This document shows, in pieces, positions 10,154-18,752 of a stretch of 33,493 nt of DNA (position 1 is the first letter of the stretch; every line of letters begins with the position of its first letter). Location: NCBI RefSeq assembly GCF_937891065.1, contig NZ_CALAEQ010000206.1, positions 1-33,493 on the forward strand, written 5' to 3'. The notes below the pieces were generated by a model, which did not search any database, was not told the DNA's origin, and saw only the letters and a list, made by a program, of their open reading frames with translations. Made by a program: the position numbers and the translations under genes. The stretch comes from an uncultured Lutibacter sp. (GTDB lineage Bacteria; Bacteroidota; Bacteroidia; Flavobacteriales; Flavobacteriaceae).

Positions 10154-10600
10154 TTGAATAAAAATGATAAAAATGATGAGTTAAATTTACCTGACTTAAC
10201 AATTGCAAATATTTTGCATACAGGTAATTGGATGAATGAAAAGTTTTCAGATCATCTAAAACAATACGCATTATCTATTCAACAATTTCAAGTATTAAGT
10301 TCTTTAAGAGTATTGAAAGGTGAACCTGCAAATCTTTTAACCTTACAAGCCGAAATGGTGAGTAAGAATAGTAATACAACACGTTTGGTTGAAAAACTAA
10401 GATTGAAAGGTTTAATAACAAGAATTCAAAGTGAAGAAAATAGGAGGAAGGTTGAAATCAGAATTACAGATGCTGGTTTAAATTTATTGAATGAGATTGA
10501 AATTTTGCATTCAGATTTTCAAAATGACATTGTAGGTAATTTAACATACAATGAAATTTTAACTCTTAACAAATTATTGGAAAAAATAAGGAATAAATAA
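10154..10600 (+). CDS. MarR family transcriptional regulator
   Basis: Winged-helix pattern LSIQQFQVLSSLRVLKGEPANLLTLQAEMVSKNSNTTRLVEKLRLKGLITRIQSEENRRKVEIRITDAGLNLLNEIE; the listed start is a TTG. Confidence 0.85.
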   Translation: MNKNDKNDELNLPDLTIANILHTGNWMNEKFSDHLKQYALSIQQFQVLSSLRVLKGEPANLLTLQAEMVSKNSNTTRLVEKLRLKGLITRIQSEENRRKVEIRITDAGLNLLNEIEILHSDFQNDIVGNLTYNEILTLNKLLEKIRNK

Positions 10601-10995
10601 GTCAACCCCAAGCACGAGTGATTTATTATGATATAGCGTTTATCACCCCATGAATGCTATATCATAAAAGTCAAAAACAAGTTAGTATTAACAATTAATT
10701 AGTGAAAAGTATGAATAAATAAATCGACCCCAAACAAAATTGGTTTTGTTAAATAATATTAAATACCCAATAATATAATGATGGAAACCAAATTAGATTA
10801 TAAGCATGATTGAAAAGTAAGATCAAATTAATTAGTAAGAATTTGTAAACAATAAATCAGCACTAAGAGGTAGTCTCACTGTAGTCACATACAAAATAAA
10901 GCAGTCCGAAAAATGTTTTAAGATGTTAGATGATTAGTAAGAACTTTGTTTCTGCCTCTTTAATTTAAAGAAAAGAATAATTAAATCAACCCCAA
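10591..10995. repeat. Three direct copies of GAATAAWTAARTCRACCCCAA (10591-10611, 10713-10733, 10975-10995)
   Basis: Read directly: GAATAAATAAGTCAACCCCAA, GAATAAATAAATCGACCCCAA, GAATAATTAAATCAACCCCAA. Confidence 0.8.
10626..10667. repeat. Long hairpin with CACCCC loop downstream of marR
   Basis: TTATGATATAGC-GTTTAT-CACCCC-ATGAAT-GCTATATCATAA: 12 perfect pairs plus 6 more including two G.U. Confidence 0.75.
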
Positions 10996-11170
10996 AAACC
11001 CCAAAAAATTATGATTTCAAAATCATTAATTGTTTCAAAGTTTACTTATATAGTTGCTCCAATCAAAAGTTTTGTGATTAAAAGTAGTACTAGTACAACT
11101 TCTTCTTTGAAATATAATTTTACTTCAGTTTTAACTGATTTTGAAAATTTATTATTCTTTTTAGAAATAA

Positions 11171-11253
11171 AAAAATCAGCCGTAACATATTTATCAATAT
11201 AAAAACCTTTCCCACAACGGTGTATTGTACGATAATAATTGCGGCTGTCTTTT
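11171..11253. repeat. Structured repeat, copy 1
   Basis: Closing stem CAGCCGTAA (11177-11185) / TTGCGGCTG (11239-11247) with central CCCACAACGGTGTA. Confidence 0.65.
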
Positions 11254-11300
11254 TAAACTTATAAACTAGAATTTAACCCCAAATTTCAACCCCACAAACA

Positions 11301-11795
11301 ATGAACCCCTCAAAAATTAACCTACTATTATTCGCTTTCGTTTGCACTGTTATAACTTCTTGCTCTATAGAAGAAAATGGAATTTATTTTGATGAAATAA
11401 ATGAAGTAAAAGAAGGATATTCCATCATGGAATTAGAAATAATGGACTTAGTTAATAATCATAGAGAAGAATTAGGTCTGTTCCCATTAATTAATTTAAA
11501 CATTATATCTTCTGTAGCATTATCACATACAACCTATATGGTTGAAACAAACGTGGTAAACCACAATAATTTTGCAGAGAATCATAAAAACTTAGTTATA
11601 AAAGCTAATGCAAAATCTGTAGGTGAAAATGTAGCTTATGGTTTTGAAACAGCATCTGGAGTTGTAAATGGATGGTTAAATAGTGAAGGACACAAAGCAA
11701 TTTTAGAAAAAAGTAATTATACCCACTTTGGAATTTCAATTGAGCAAAATAGTGAAGGAAGAAATTATTTTACCCAAATATTTATTCAACAATAA
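11301..11795 (+). CDS. CAP (SCP/PR-1-like) domain lipoprotein
   Basis: Lipobox-like VITSC; LVNNHREELGLFPL, ALSHTTYMVE, SVGENVAYG, VVNGWLNSEGHKAILEKSNYTHFGI typical of the CAP superfamily. Confidence 0.88.
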   Translation: MNPSKINLLLFAFVCTVITSCSIEENGIYFDEINEVKEGYSIMELEIMDLVNNHREELGLFPLINLNIISSVALSHTTYMVETNVVNHNNFAENHKNLVIKANAKSVGENVAYGFETASGVVNGWLNSEGHKAILEKSNYTHFGISIEQNSEGRNYFTQIFIQQ

Positions 11796-11955
11796 ATTAT
11801 TAAATTTTAATTATGATTTTATTAGAAAAAATCCCGGCTGAAAAGATAAAAACTAAATTCGAAAGAATTTATATAAATACAATTACTCCATATTTTGAGT
11901 TTAAAAATAAAGATGGAAGAGGCGTATTACCAATAAAACGATGTATTAGATTATA

Positions 11956-11982
11956 AATATTAAGTTGTCCCCACTTAATATT
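11956..11982. repeat. Perfect hairpin with TGTCCCC loop
   Basis: AATATTAAGT-TGTCCCC-ACTTAATATT. Confidence 0.75.
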
Positions 11983-12057
11983 AAAACAGTTGTAAAATCT
12001 TATAATTGTCGTCCCCACAACGGTAGTATAATAAGAGTTTGAATTACAACTGTTTTA
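11982..12057. repeat. Structured repeat, copy 3
   Basis: Perfect 14-bp arms TAAAACAGTTGTAA (11982-11995) / TTACAACTGTTTTA (12044-12057); inner TTGT-CGTCCCC-ACAA hairpin. Confidence 0.75.
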
Positions 12058-12078
12058 TTTTAAATTATTAAGTTTCAT

Positions 12079-12158
12079 AAAAAACAGCCGCAACATACTT
12101 GAAAAAAACTGTCGTCCCCACGATAATTTCTTATTATTCAGTTTATTACGACTGTAAA
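12079..12158. repeat. Structured repeat, copy 2
   Basis: AAAAAACAGCCGCAACATA is a 17/19 match to 11171-11189; inner TCGT-CCCC-ACGA; right arm TTACGACTG (12146-12154). Confidence 0.6.
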
Positions 12159-12329
12159 TCTTTTAACCATATTTAGTAAATAATGTTAAAAGATTAAATA
12201 TTCTTGAACTATTTTTAGGTTTTGTAAATGTAATTTATAACATCTATAATTCCAATTATTTTTTACCTAAATTTAGATGCAGTTTTATACTGCATATTTT
12301 TAATTTGTCTTATTCATTTAATTTTTAAA

Positions 12330-12734
12330 ATGGAAAATTTTAATAGATTTACTTTTACATTAATCGTCACCAATAATGAATTAGATGATTTAAATCATGT
12401 GAATAACATTCATTATATAAAATGGGTACAAGAAGCAGCTCAAAAACATTGGAAAATATTAAGTAACACCAATTTAGACACTAAATATGTATGGGTTGTT
12501 TTAAGACATGAAATAGATTACATAGCATCGGCTATATTACATGATATAATAACTGTAAACACTTGGATTGTAAAATCTTATGGTGTAAAGTCTGAACGTT
12601 TTGTTGAAATAAAAAAAGGTTCAAAAACAATTGCAAAAGCTAAAACTATTTGGTGTTTATTAGATAAAACAACGATGAAACCAGCAAGAATTCCTTCAGA
12701 AATTCTAGAAATTTTAGAGACTAAAAAAGAATAA
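12330..12734 (+). CDS. Acyl-CoA thioesterase (4HBT/hotdog fold)
   Basis: DDLNHVNNIHYIKWVQEAAQKHW hotdog-thioesterase motif; 134 aa. Confidence 0.85.
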   Translation: MENFNRFTFTLIVTNNELDDLNHVNNIHYIKWVQEAAQKHWKILSNTNLDTKYVWVVLRHEIDYIASAILHDIITVNTWIVKSYGVKSERFVEIKKGSKTIAKAKTIWCLLDKTTMKPARIPSEILEILETKKE

Positions 12735-12748
12735 AATATTAACTATTA

Positions 12749-13978
12749 TTACTTGTTTTTTTCTTCAATCCACTTAGCCATATATTTTGTACTTTTTAAC
12801 GTATGATGCATTAATATTGCTCCTGTAAAGTTGTTTAATCGATGTTCAAATGTATTTTTAATTAGAAATTCAATTTTCTTAATTAATTTTTTACTGAATT
12901 TTTCTTTTGAAAAACAGCGGTTAATAATTTCAACACCATTTTGTTGTGCTTTTAACCATAATTTTTCATTGGTATATAATTCTATTGCATTTAAAGCAAA
13001 CTCTTTCGGTTCATTAGTTATACAACCATTCCAGGGTAATTTACTATGCATAGCTTCAGCTCCAATAGTTGAAGTTATGCTAGGTGTTCCATACTGCATA
13101 GCATCAACTAATTTTCCTTTTAATCCAGCTCCGAATTGAAGTGGTGCTAAACATATTTTTGAATTCTTAAATATTTCTTTTGAACTTTCTGCCCAACCTT
13201 TTATTAAAAAACCTTCTTTTTCATTGTGCAATTGATATACTTTTTCGGTAGCGTAGGCTCCATAAACAAGCATCTTTGCATCAGGTAATTTTCGTTTAAT
13301 TAAAGGCCAAATGTTAGTCTTTAAATAGATAACAGCATTCCAATTGGGTTCATGTCTAAAATTTCCAATAGTCATAAAATGATTTCTATCTTGAAAAGTA
13401 GGGTAGGAGTTTAATAAATTTACATTCAAACTTTCAAGTAAAAAAGGAACATATTGCAAAAGCGATTTGTCCACTTTAAAAATATTCGTTAATAGCTTCA
13501 TTTCATATTTTGAAATAATAAGAGTTAAATCACAACGGTAAATACTTGCTAATTCGCGCTTTGTTAAATCATTCATTAATAAATCTAATGATACTTCAGC
13601 ATTATTTTTATGAGCTATTTGTCTTGCGTTTCTTAAAAAATGTAAATCTTCAGTATCTAATATTCTTAATGCATTAGGACAATTTTCAGCAATTCTCCAT
13701 CCAAATTGTTCTTCTATTAAAAATCTATCAAATAAAACAATTGTTGGATCTAATTCAAGTATAAAGGAATCGAAACTAGAATTATTTAGTTGAATTTCAG
13801 TTGTTTGAATATTAAATTTTTCTAAATTATATGAGTTGTCAGTTTTAGCTGCAGCACTAGCAAAAGTTATTTTATAATTATTAAGTTGAAATACTTCAAT
13901 AAGTTGAAGCATTCTAGTTCCTGCAGCAGTTGATGTAGGTTCGGGCCAAACAAACCCAATAATTAACAGTTTTTTCAT
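12749..13978 (-). CDS. Glycosyltransferase family protein
   Basis: WPEPTSTAAGTRMLQLIEVF, TIGNFRHEPNWNAVIYL, CLAPLQFGAGLKGKLVDAMQYGTPSITSTIGAEAM, a GT4-like C-terminal domain. Confidence 0.85.
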   Translation of the reverse strand: MKKLLIIGFVWPEPTSTAAGTRMLQLIEVFQLNNYKITFASAAAKTDNSYNLEKFNIQTTEIQLNNSSFDSFILELDPTIVLFDRFLIEEQFGWRIAENCPNALRILDTEDLHFLRNARQIAHKNNAEVSLDLLMNDLTKRELASIYRCDLTLIISKYEMKLLTNIFKVDKSLLQYVPFLLESLNVNLLNSYPTFQDRNHFMTIGNFRHEPNWNAVIYLKTNIWPLIKRKLPDAKMLVYGAYATEKVYQLHNEKEGFLIKGWAESSKEIFKNSKICLAPLQFGAGLKGKLVDAMQYGTPSITSTIGAEAMHSKLPWNGCITNEPKEFALNAIELYTNEKLWLKAQQNGVEIINRCFSKEKFSKKLIKKIEFLIKNTFEHRLNNFTGAILMHHTLKSTKYMAKWIEEKNK

Positions 13979-14008
13979 ATAACTTCAAAAATAATAAAGT
14001 TTAAGCAT

Positions 14009-14042
14009 AAAAAACCCTGAATTTTAAAATTCAGGGTTTTTA
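14009..14042. terminator. Palindromic bidirectional terminator
   Basis: AAAACCCTGAATTTT|AAAATTCAGGGTTTT perfect 30-nt palindrome. Confidence 0.85.
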
Positions 14043-14066
14043 TAACTTGTTTAAGCTTAGTAATGG

Positions 14067-14495
14067 TTAAATCCATCCTTTTTCTTGACATTTTTTAGAA
14101 TACCAAATTAAAAATACAGCAATTCCTATAACAACTATTGGCATTATCGCTTTAGATGGAGATAATTCCATATAATCTTGTATAAAAAAGTTATAAACAA
14201 ACTGTACAAGAACTGTCAATAATGATATAATAAATAGAGTTACAGCCCATTTTTTTCTTATTAAAAGAGCAATACACCCTACAAAACCAGCAAAAACGGC
14301 AATTGCAAAAGCAGCAGTAACCCAAGCAGGAACGTTGGTGTAATATAGTTGGTCAGCTTCTGGCAGTGCACTTAAAATTTCATCGGTCATATAAGCTTGT
14401 CCTATATAAGCGGCTACTCCCATAATGTTCCAAAATAATGCTGCAACACCAATTACCCAAAAAGTTGGCGTTGGTTTGTTAAGTGAATTTGTCAT
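14067..14495 (-). CDS. Small four-TM membrane protein, function unknown
   Basis: Hydrophobic segments; start set at MTNSLN (third residue of the listed ORF). Confidence 0.7.
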   Translation of the reverse strand: MTNSLNKPTPTFWVIGVAALFWNIMGVAAYIGQAYMTDEILSALPEADQLYYTNVPAWVTAAFAIAVFAGFVGCIALLIRKKWAVTLFIISLLTVLVQFVYNFFIQDYMELSPSKAIMPIVVIGIAVFLIWYSKKCQEKGWI

Positions 14496-14855
14496 AATCA
14501 AAAGTTTTAAGTTAGTTAAATATTCTAGTTTAAATTGTCGATTACAAATTAAGTAAATATTTGAATTTACACAAGCTAAGAACTTTCAGTATAAAATTCA
14601 TATTAATAGCTTCTAAAATTAAATGTATTTTTACCTAAAAATAGAGTTAATTCATATTTAAATCTGGAATATTTAAGCTTTTATATTGATTTAAATAGGT
14701 GAATTTGTTAATGAGTTGTACAAAAAACCTATTAAAAATCGGCTTTTTTAGCTCTAAACAATTAAAAACAACTATTTTACTGAAATAGTTTTTAAAAATT
14801 AAAATTGAAATGTTATATTTGCAAAAAATAAATAACCTAAAATATATAATAGTTA

Positions 14856-15296
14856 ATGGCTGGATCACAAGAAACCTTTGGTAAAAAAGAAAGAGAAAAA
14901 AAGCGTCTGAAGAAAAAACAAGATAAACTGTTGAAGAAAGAGGAGCGAAAAGCTAGTGGACAGGAGAATGAGTTTATTTATGTTGATGAATTTGGGCAGC
15001 TTACTGATACGCCAATGGATCCTTCTAAAAAAATTAAAGTTGATGCTTCAACTATTGAAATAGGAATACCTAAAAAAGAAGATAGAGAAGTAGAAGAAGT
15101 GGCTGATAAAGTAGGTAAAGTTTCTTTCTTTGATACTTCTAAAGGATTTGGTTTTATTATTGATACAACTTCTCAAGAGAAATATTTTGTACACGTAAGT
15201 GGATTATTAGAAGAAATTAAAGAAAACGATAAAGTAACTTTTGAATTAGAACGTGGTTTAAAAGGTATGAATGCTGTTAGAGTTAAGAAAGTTTAA
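14856..15296 (+). CDS. Cold-shock-domain protein with Lys/Arg-rich N-terminal extension
   Basis: GKVSFFDTSKGFGFIIDTTSQEKYFVHVSGLLEEIKENDKVTFELERGLKGMNAVRV; N-terminus KKEREKKRLKKKQDKLLKKEERK. Confidence 0.88.
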   Translation: MAGSQETFGKKEREKKRLKKKQDKLLKKEERKASGQENEFIYVDEFGQLTDTPMDPSKKIKVDASTIEIGIPKKEDREVEEVADKVGKVSFFDTSKGFGFIIDTTSQEKYFVHVSGLLEEIKENDKVTFELERGLKGMNAVRVKKV

Positions 15297-15355
15297 GTAT
15301 AAACCTTCTTAAATGATTCATGCTTAATTAGTTTAAAGTTATTGTAAATTTTTAT

Positions 15356-15388
15356 AAAAAACCAGAGATATTAATTCTCTGGTTTTTT
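15356..15388 (+). terminator. Rho-independent terminator
   Basis: AAAAAACCAGAGA-tattaat-TCTCTGGTTTTTT. Confidence 0.85.
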
Positions 15389-15591
15389 GCATTAATGCAT
15401 TAACTTGTCTTATAATAGTACTGAAATATAACAATTTTTATGATGTTTTTTTGTCAAAAAAAGCGCTCATAATTATAATAAGTATTACTTTTGAGCAACT
15501 TTTTCAAGTTAATTTTAAAAAAACTATAATTCTGTTTGGTCAATCTTCTAAATATTTAAATCTATAATGACAATTTTATACAAGCAATATT

Positions 15592-16437
15592 ATGGCAATT
15601 AAAAAAGCCATAAAACATATGCTTATTAGCACACTAGCTTTTGCTTGTATGAATGTTACAGTAAAATATTTAGAGAATGTAAATGCATTTCAAATTGTAT
15701 TTTTTAGATCCGCAAGCTCCTTATTTTTTACCTTCGGGTTTCTTTTGAAAGAAGGTATTCCAATTCTTGGAAATAATAAAAAATTGCTAATTATTAGAGG
15801 CTTGGTAGGTGTAACTTCTATGACACTTTTTTTTATGTCGATAAAATATTTATCAGTTGGTACTGCAGTTTCTTTAAGATATTTGGCTCCAATTTTTGCA
15901 GGTATTTTTGCTGTGATATTCATGAAGGAAAAAATATGGCCTTTGCAATGGTTGTTTTTTGTATTGGCATTTTTAGGCGTGCTTATATTAAAAGGTTTCG
16001 ATTCCCAATTAAACACTTTTGGTCTTATTTTGGTGTTAATTGCTTCCATAACTAGTGGATTGGTATACATAATTATTTCTAAAATCGGGAAAAGTGAACA
16101 TCCTGTTGTTGTTGTTAATTATTTTATGGTAATTGCAACTTTAGTAGGTGGTGTTTTATCTATTAAAAACTGGGTGAACCCTGAAGGAGTAGAGTGGCTC
16201 TTGCTATTAAGCTTAGGTGTTTTCGGTTATTATGGACAGTTAAACATGACCAAGGCTTTTCAAACAGGTAAAACCAACCAAGTGGCACCAGTTAAATATG
16301 TTGAAGTAATTTTTACTGTATTATTTGGTTTATTCTTATTCAATGAGGTTTATTCCTTTTGGAGTTTATTAGGTATCGCTATGATTATAGGTTCATTAGT
16401 ATTAAATGTGTTTTATAAAACTCATAAGGGAAACTAA
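15592..16437 (+). CDS. DMT superfamily (EamA) transporter
   Basis: Multi-TM; VFFRSASSLFFTFGFLL, ISLRYLAPIFAGIFAVIFMKEKI-type half-repeat, APVKYVEVIFTVLFGLFLFNEV. Confidence 0.88.
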   Translation: MAIKKAIKHMLISTLAFACMNVTVKYLENVNAFQIVFFRSASSLFFTFGFLLKEGIPILGNNKKLLIIRGLVGVTSMTLFFMSIKYLSVGTAVSLRYLAPIFAGIFAVIFMKEKIWPLQWLFFVLAFLGVLILKGFDSQLNTFGLILVLIASITSGLVYIIISKIGKSEHPVVVVNYFMVIATLVGGVLSIKNWVNPEGVEWLLLLSLGVFGYYGQLNMTKAFQTGKTNQVAPVKYVEVIFTVLFGLFLFNEVYSFWSLLGIAMIIGSLVLNVFYKTHKGN

Positions 16438-16725
16438 TTATTTTTTTAAATAAAATACGTATAAAACTTACTAACAAAAAGAGGGAAGCATAATGTATTT
16501 AAAATTATGACTAATTTTAAATAACTATTTCATCTATAGGTTTTTACAAACTTAAATTTCAAAATATACCTAATGAGGTAAACTATATTTCTAAAGAATT
16601 CTACGAATGGATATTTTGATAACGTATTTATCAAAAGAATATAATATAGTAGAAATAAAGGCTGCGTTTCCTAAAAAAAATCTTAATTTTAGGTTGCCAA
16701 AATTAAAGTAATTAACATACTGCCA

Positions 16726-18750
16726 ATGAAAATAATTTCAACTGTTTGTCCTCGAAATTGTTACAGTACTTGTAGCTTTAAAGTGGTAATTGAAAATAAT
16801 TTGGTTAAAAGTATTCAACCTCACTCAGGGAATCTTGCGACACTTGAAGGACCTTGCATAAAAGGACTAGCCTATATTGAGCGAGCCAATTCAAAAGATA
16901 GAATTTTACATCCTCAAAAAAGAATTGCTGCAGGAAAATATGAACGCATTAGCTGGGAAGAAGCAATTGAGACAATAGCCAGTAAGTTAAGTTATTACAA
17001 AGGTGATTTTGGCCCACACTCAGTGCTGTTTTTTGCATCAAGCGGTATGTCTGGTTTATTAAATGGTGTAAGCACATCATTTTGGAAAATGTTTGGTGGT
17101 GCCACAACAACTTATGGTAATTTATGTTGGCCAGCAGGTCTTGAAGCTACTCGTTTAACTTTAGGTGCTAATAATCACAATGCACCTTGGGATCTTGAAA
17201 ATGCAAAACTCATTATTGTTTGGGGTAAAAATCCTGCGGAATCTAATATTCAGCAAATGATTCCAATTGAAAAAGCTCAACAAAATGGGGCTAAATATAT
17301 TGTAATTGATCCTAGACGAACTTCTTCAAGTGAACGTGCTAATGTTTTATTTCAAATTAAGGCAGGAACAGATGCTGCTTTAGCTTTAGGACTTGCTAGA
17401 GAAATTATTAAGAATAACTGGATAGATACAGACTTTATAAATAAAAATGTTGTTGGTTTTGAGAGTTTTAAGAAACATGTAGCATCTTATACTCCTGAAA
17501 AAGTAGCTGAAATATGTCGTATTTCAACTTCTTCAATAATAGAGTTAGCCAGACTTATTGGAACCATAAAACCAATGACTCTTATTCCTGGTTATGGAAT
17601 GCAGCGTTATGAAAATGGCGGTCAAACAACACGTTGTTTGCTGGCTTTATCCGTTATAACAGGAAATATCGGTAAAAAAGGTGCTTGTTGGCATTATGCA
17701 AATCTTCAAAGTTATGTTTTTGATGATTTAAAAGAGCCAGAAAATTATTACCCTGGTTGTGAACATCCAAGCTTCCGAAGAAAAATATCTGTTGCAAAAT
17801 TAGGCGAGGATATGTTAAAAATGGTTAACCCAGAAATTAAAATGATTTGGGTAGAAAGAGGTAACCCTTTAACACAGAACCCAAACACAAACAAAATTAG
17901 AAAAGCTTTTAGAAAAGCTGATTTTAGAGTGGTAGTTGATCAATTTATGACAGATACAGCGTATGAAGCAGATATTATTTTACCTGCTAAAAATATGTTT
18001 GAACAATCTGATATTATTGGTTCTTATTGGAATCCATATGTGCAGTTAAAGCAAAAGGCGCTGGAACCAGCAGGAGAAGTAAAACCAGAAACAGAAATCT
18101 ATTGCTTATTGGCTCATAAATTAGGAATGAATTCAGATGAAATAAAAAAGAATATTCCAGAACCGAATGATGCAGAAGTTGAAAAATACTTAAATAAATT
18201 TTTAGAACCATTTCCAGAACTAACTTTAGAAAAATTAAAAGAAGGACCATTATTACCAAATTCTTTTGAAGAAATTCCATTTTCAGATACTATATTCCCT
18301 ACACCTTCAGGAAAAATAGAATTATATAGTGAAGAAGCTAAAAGCAGGTGGGGAGTTAATCCTTTGCCCGATTATGTTCCTTTAGTTCAAGAAAAAACAT
18401 ATCCATTACAACTATTATCACCAAACTCCAAAAATAGAATTCATTCTCAATTTGGAAATCTAAATATTATCAAACAATTTGAACCAGAAGCATATTTATT
18501 CATACATCCCAATGATGCTAATGATAGAGGAATTATAAATTTTGAATTGGTAAAACTATTTAATAATGAAGGAAGTGCTGAAGTTAAAGTTCAATTTGAT
18601 CTAGGATTAAGACTAGGAAATGTTGTTCTTACTAATGGACATTGGGCTGTTGATGGTGCTACACCAAATTTGTTTACAAAAGGGATTGAAACTGATATGG
18701 GACACGGAACAGCTTTTCACAACACTTGGGTTCAAATAAAAAAGATATAA
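16726..18750 (+). CDS. Molybdopterin (bis-PGD) oxidoreductase catalytic subunit, CISM type
   Basis: N-terminal [4Fe-4S] motif CPRNCYSTC...GPCIKG; KNPAESNIQQ, IDPRRTSSSERA, PGYGMQRYENGGQTTRCLLAL, C-terminal molydop-binding domain; no Tat signal upstream of the cysteine motif. Confidence 0.9.
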   Translation: MKIISTVCPRNCYSTCSFKVVIENNLVKSIQPHSGNLATLEGPCIKGLAYIERANSKDRILHPQKRIAAGKYERISWEEAIETIASKLSYYKGDFGPHSVLFFASSGMSGLLNGVSTSFWKMFGGATTTYGNLCWPAGLEATRLTLGANNHNAPWDLENAKLIIVWGKNPAESNIQQMIPIEKAQQNGAKYIVIDPRRTSSSERANVLFQIKAGTDAALALGLAREIIKNNWIDTDFINKNVVGFESFKKHVASYTPEKVAEICRISTSSIIELARLIGTIKPMTLIPGYGMQRYENGGQTTRCLLALSVITGNIGKKGACWHYANLQSYVFDDLKEPENYYPGCEHPSFRRKISVAKLGEDMLKMVNPEIKMIWVERGNPLTQNPNTNKIRKAFRKADFRVVVDQFMTDTAYEADIILPAKNMFEQSDIIGSYWNPYVQLKQKALEPAGEVKPETEIYCLLAHKLGMNSDEIKKNIPEPNDAEVEKYLNKFLEPFPELTLEKLKEGPLLPNSFEEIPFSDTIFPTPSGKIELYSEEAKSRWGVNPLPDYVPLVQEKTYPLQLLSPNSKNRIHSQFGNLNIIKQFEPEAYLFIHPNDANDRGIINFELVKLFNNEGSAEVKVQFDLGLRLGNVVLTNGHWAVDGATPNLFTKGIETDMGHGTAFHNTWVQIKKI

Positions 18751-18752
18751 AT

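Noticed and set aside
10056-10271. 71-aa minus-strand ORF
   Set aside because: Overlaps the marR promoter and start; no domain; MarR reading is clearly better supported.
10591-10995. CRISPR array from the three 21-nt direct repeats
   Set aside because: Irregular spacing (122 and 262 nt), only three copies, no cas genes.
11011-11202. 63-aa ORF as a confident gene
   Set aside because: Ser/Thr-rich sequence with no known motif; its last codons lie inside structured repeat copy 1. Kept only as part of the cassette-like hypothesis.
12831-13139. 102-aa plus-strand ORF
   Set aside because: Antisense to the glycosyltransferase at 12749-13978.
14767-14800. AACTATTT-n5-AAATAGTT hairpin upstream of the cold-shock-domain gene, considered as a cold-shock thermosensor
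   Set aside because: Short, AT-rich and upstream of the TATATTTG-like promoter box (~14813), so probably a terminator or chance; no support for a thermosensor.
14647-14868. 73-aa minus-strand ORF
   Set aside because: AT-rich intergenic, overlaps the cold-shock gene start and promoter region; no domain.
15690-16070. 126-aa minus-strand ORF
   Set aside because: Antisense to the DMT transporter; Lys/Asn/Ile-rich shadow ORF.
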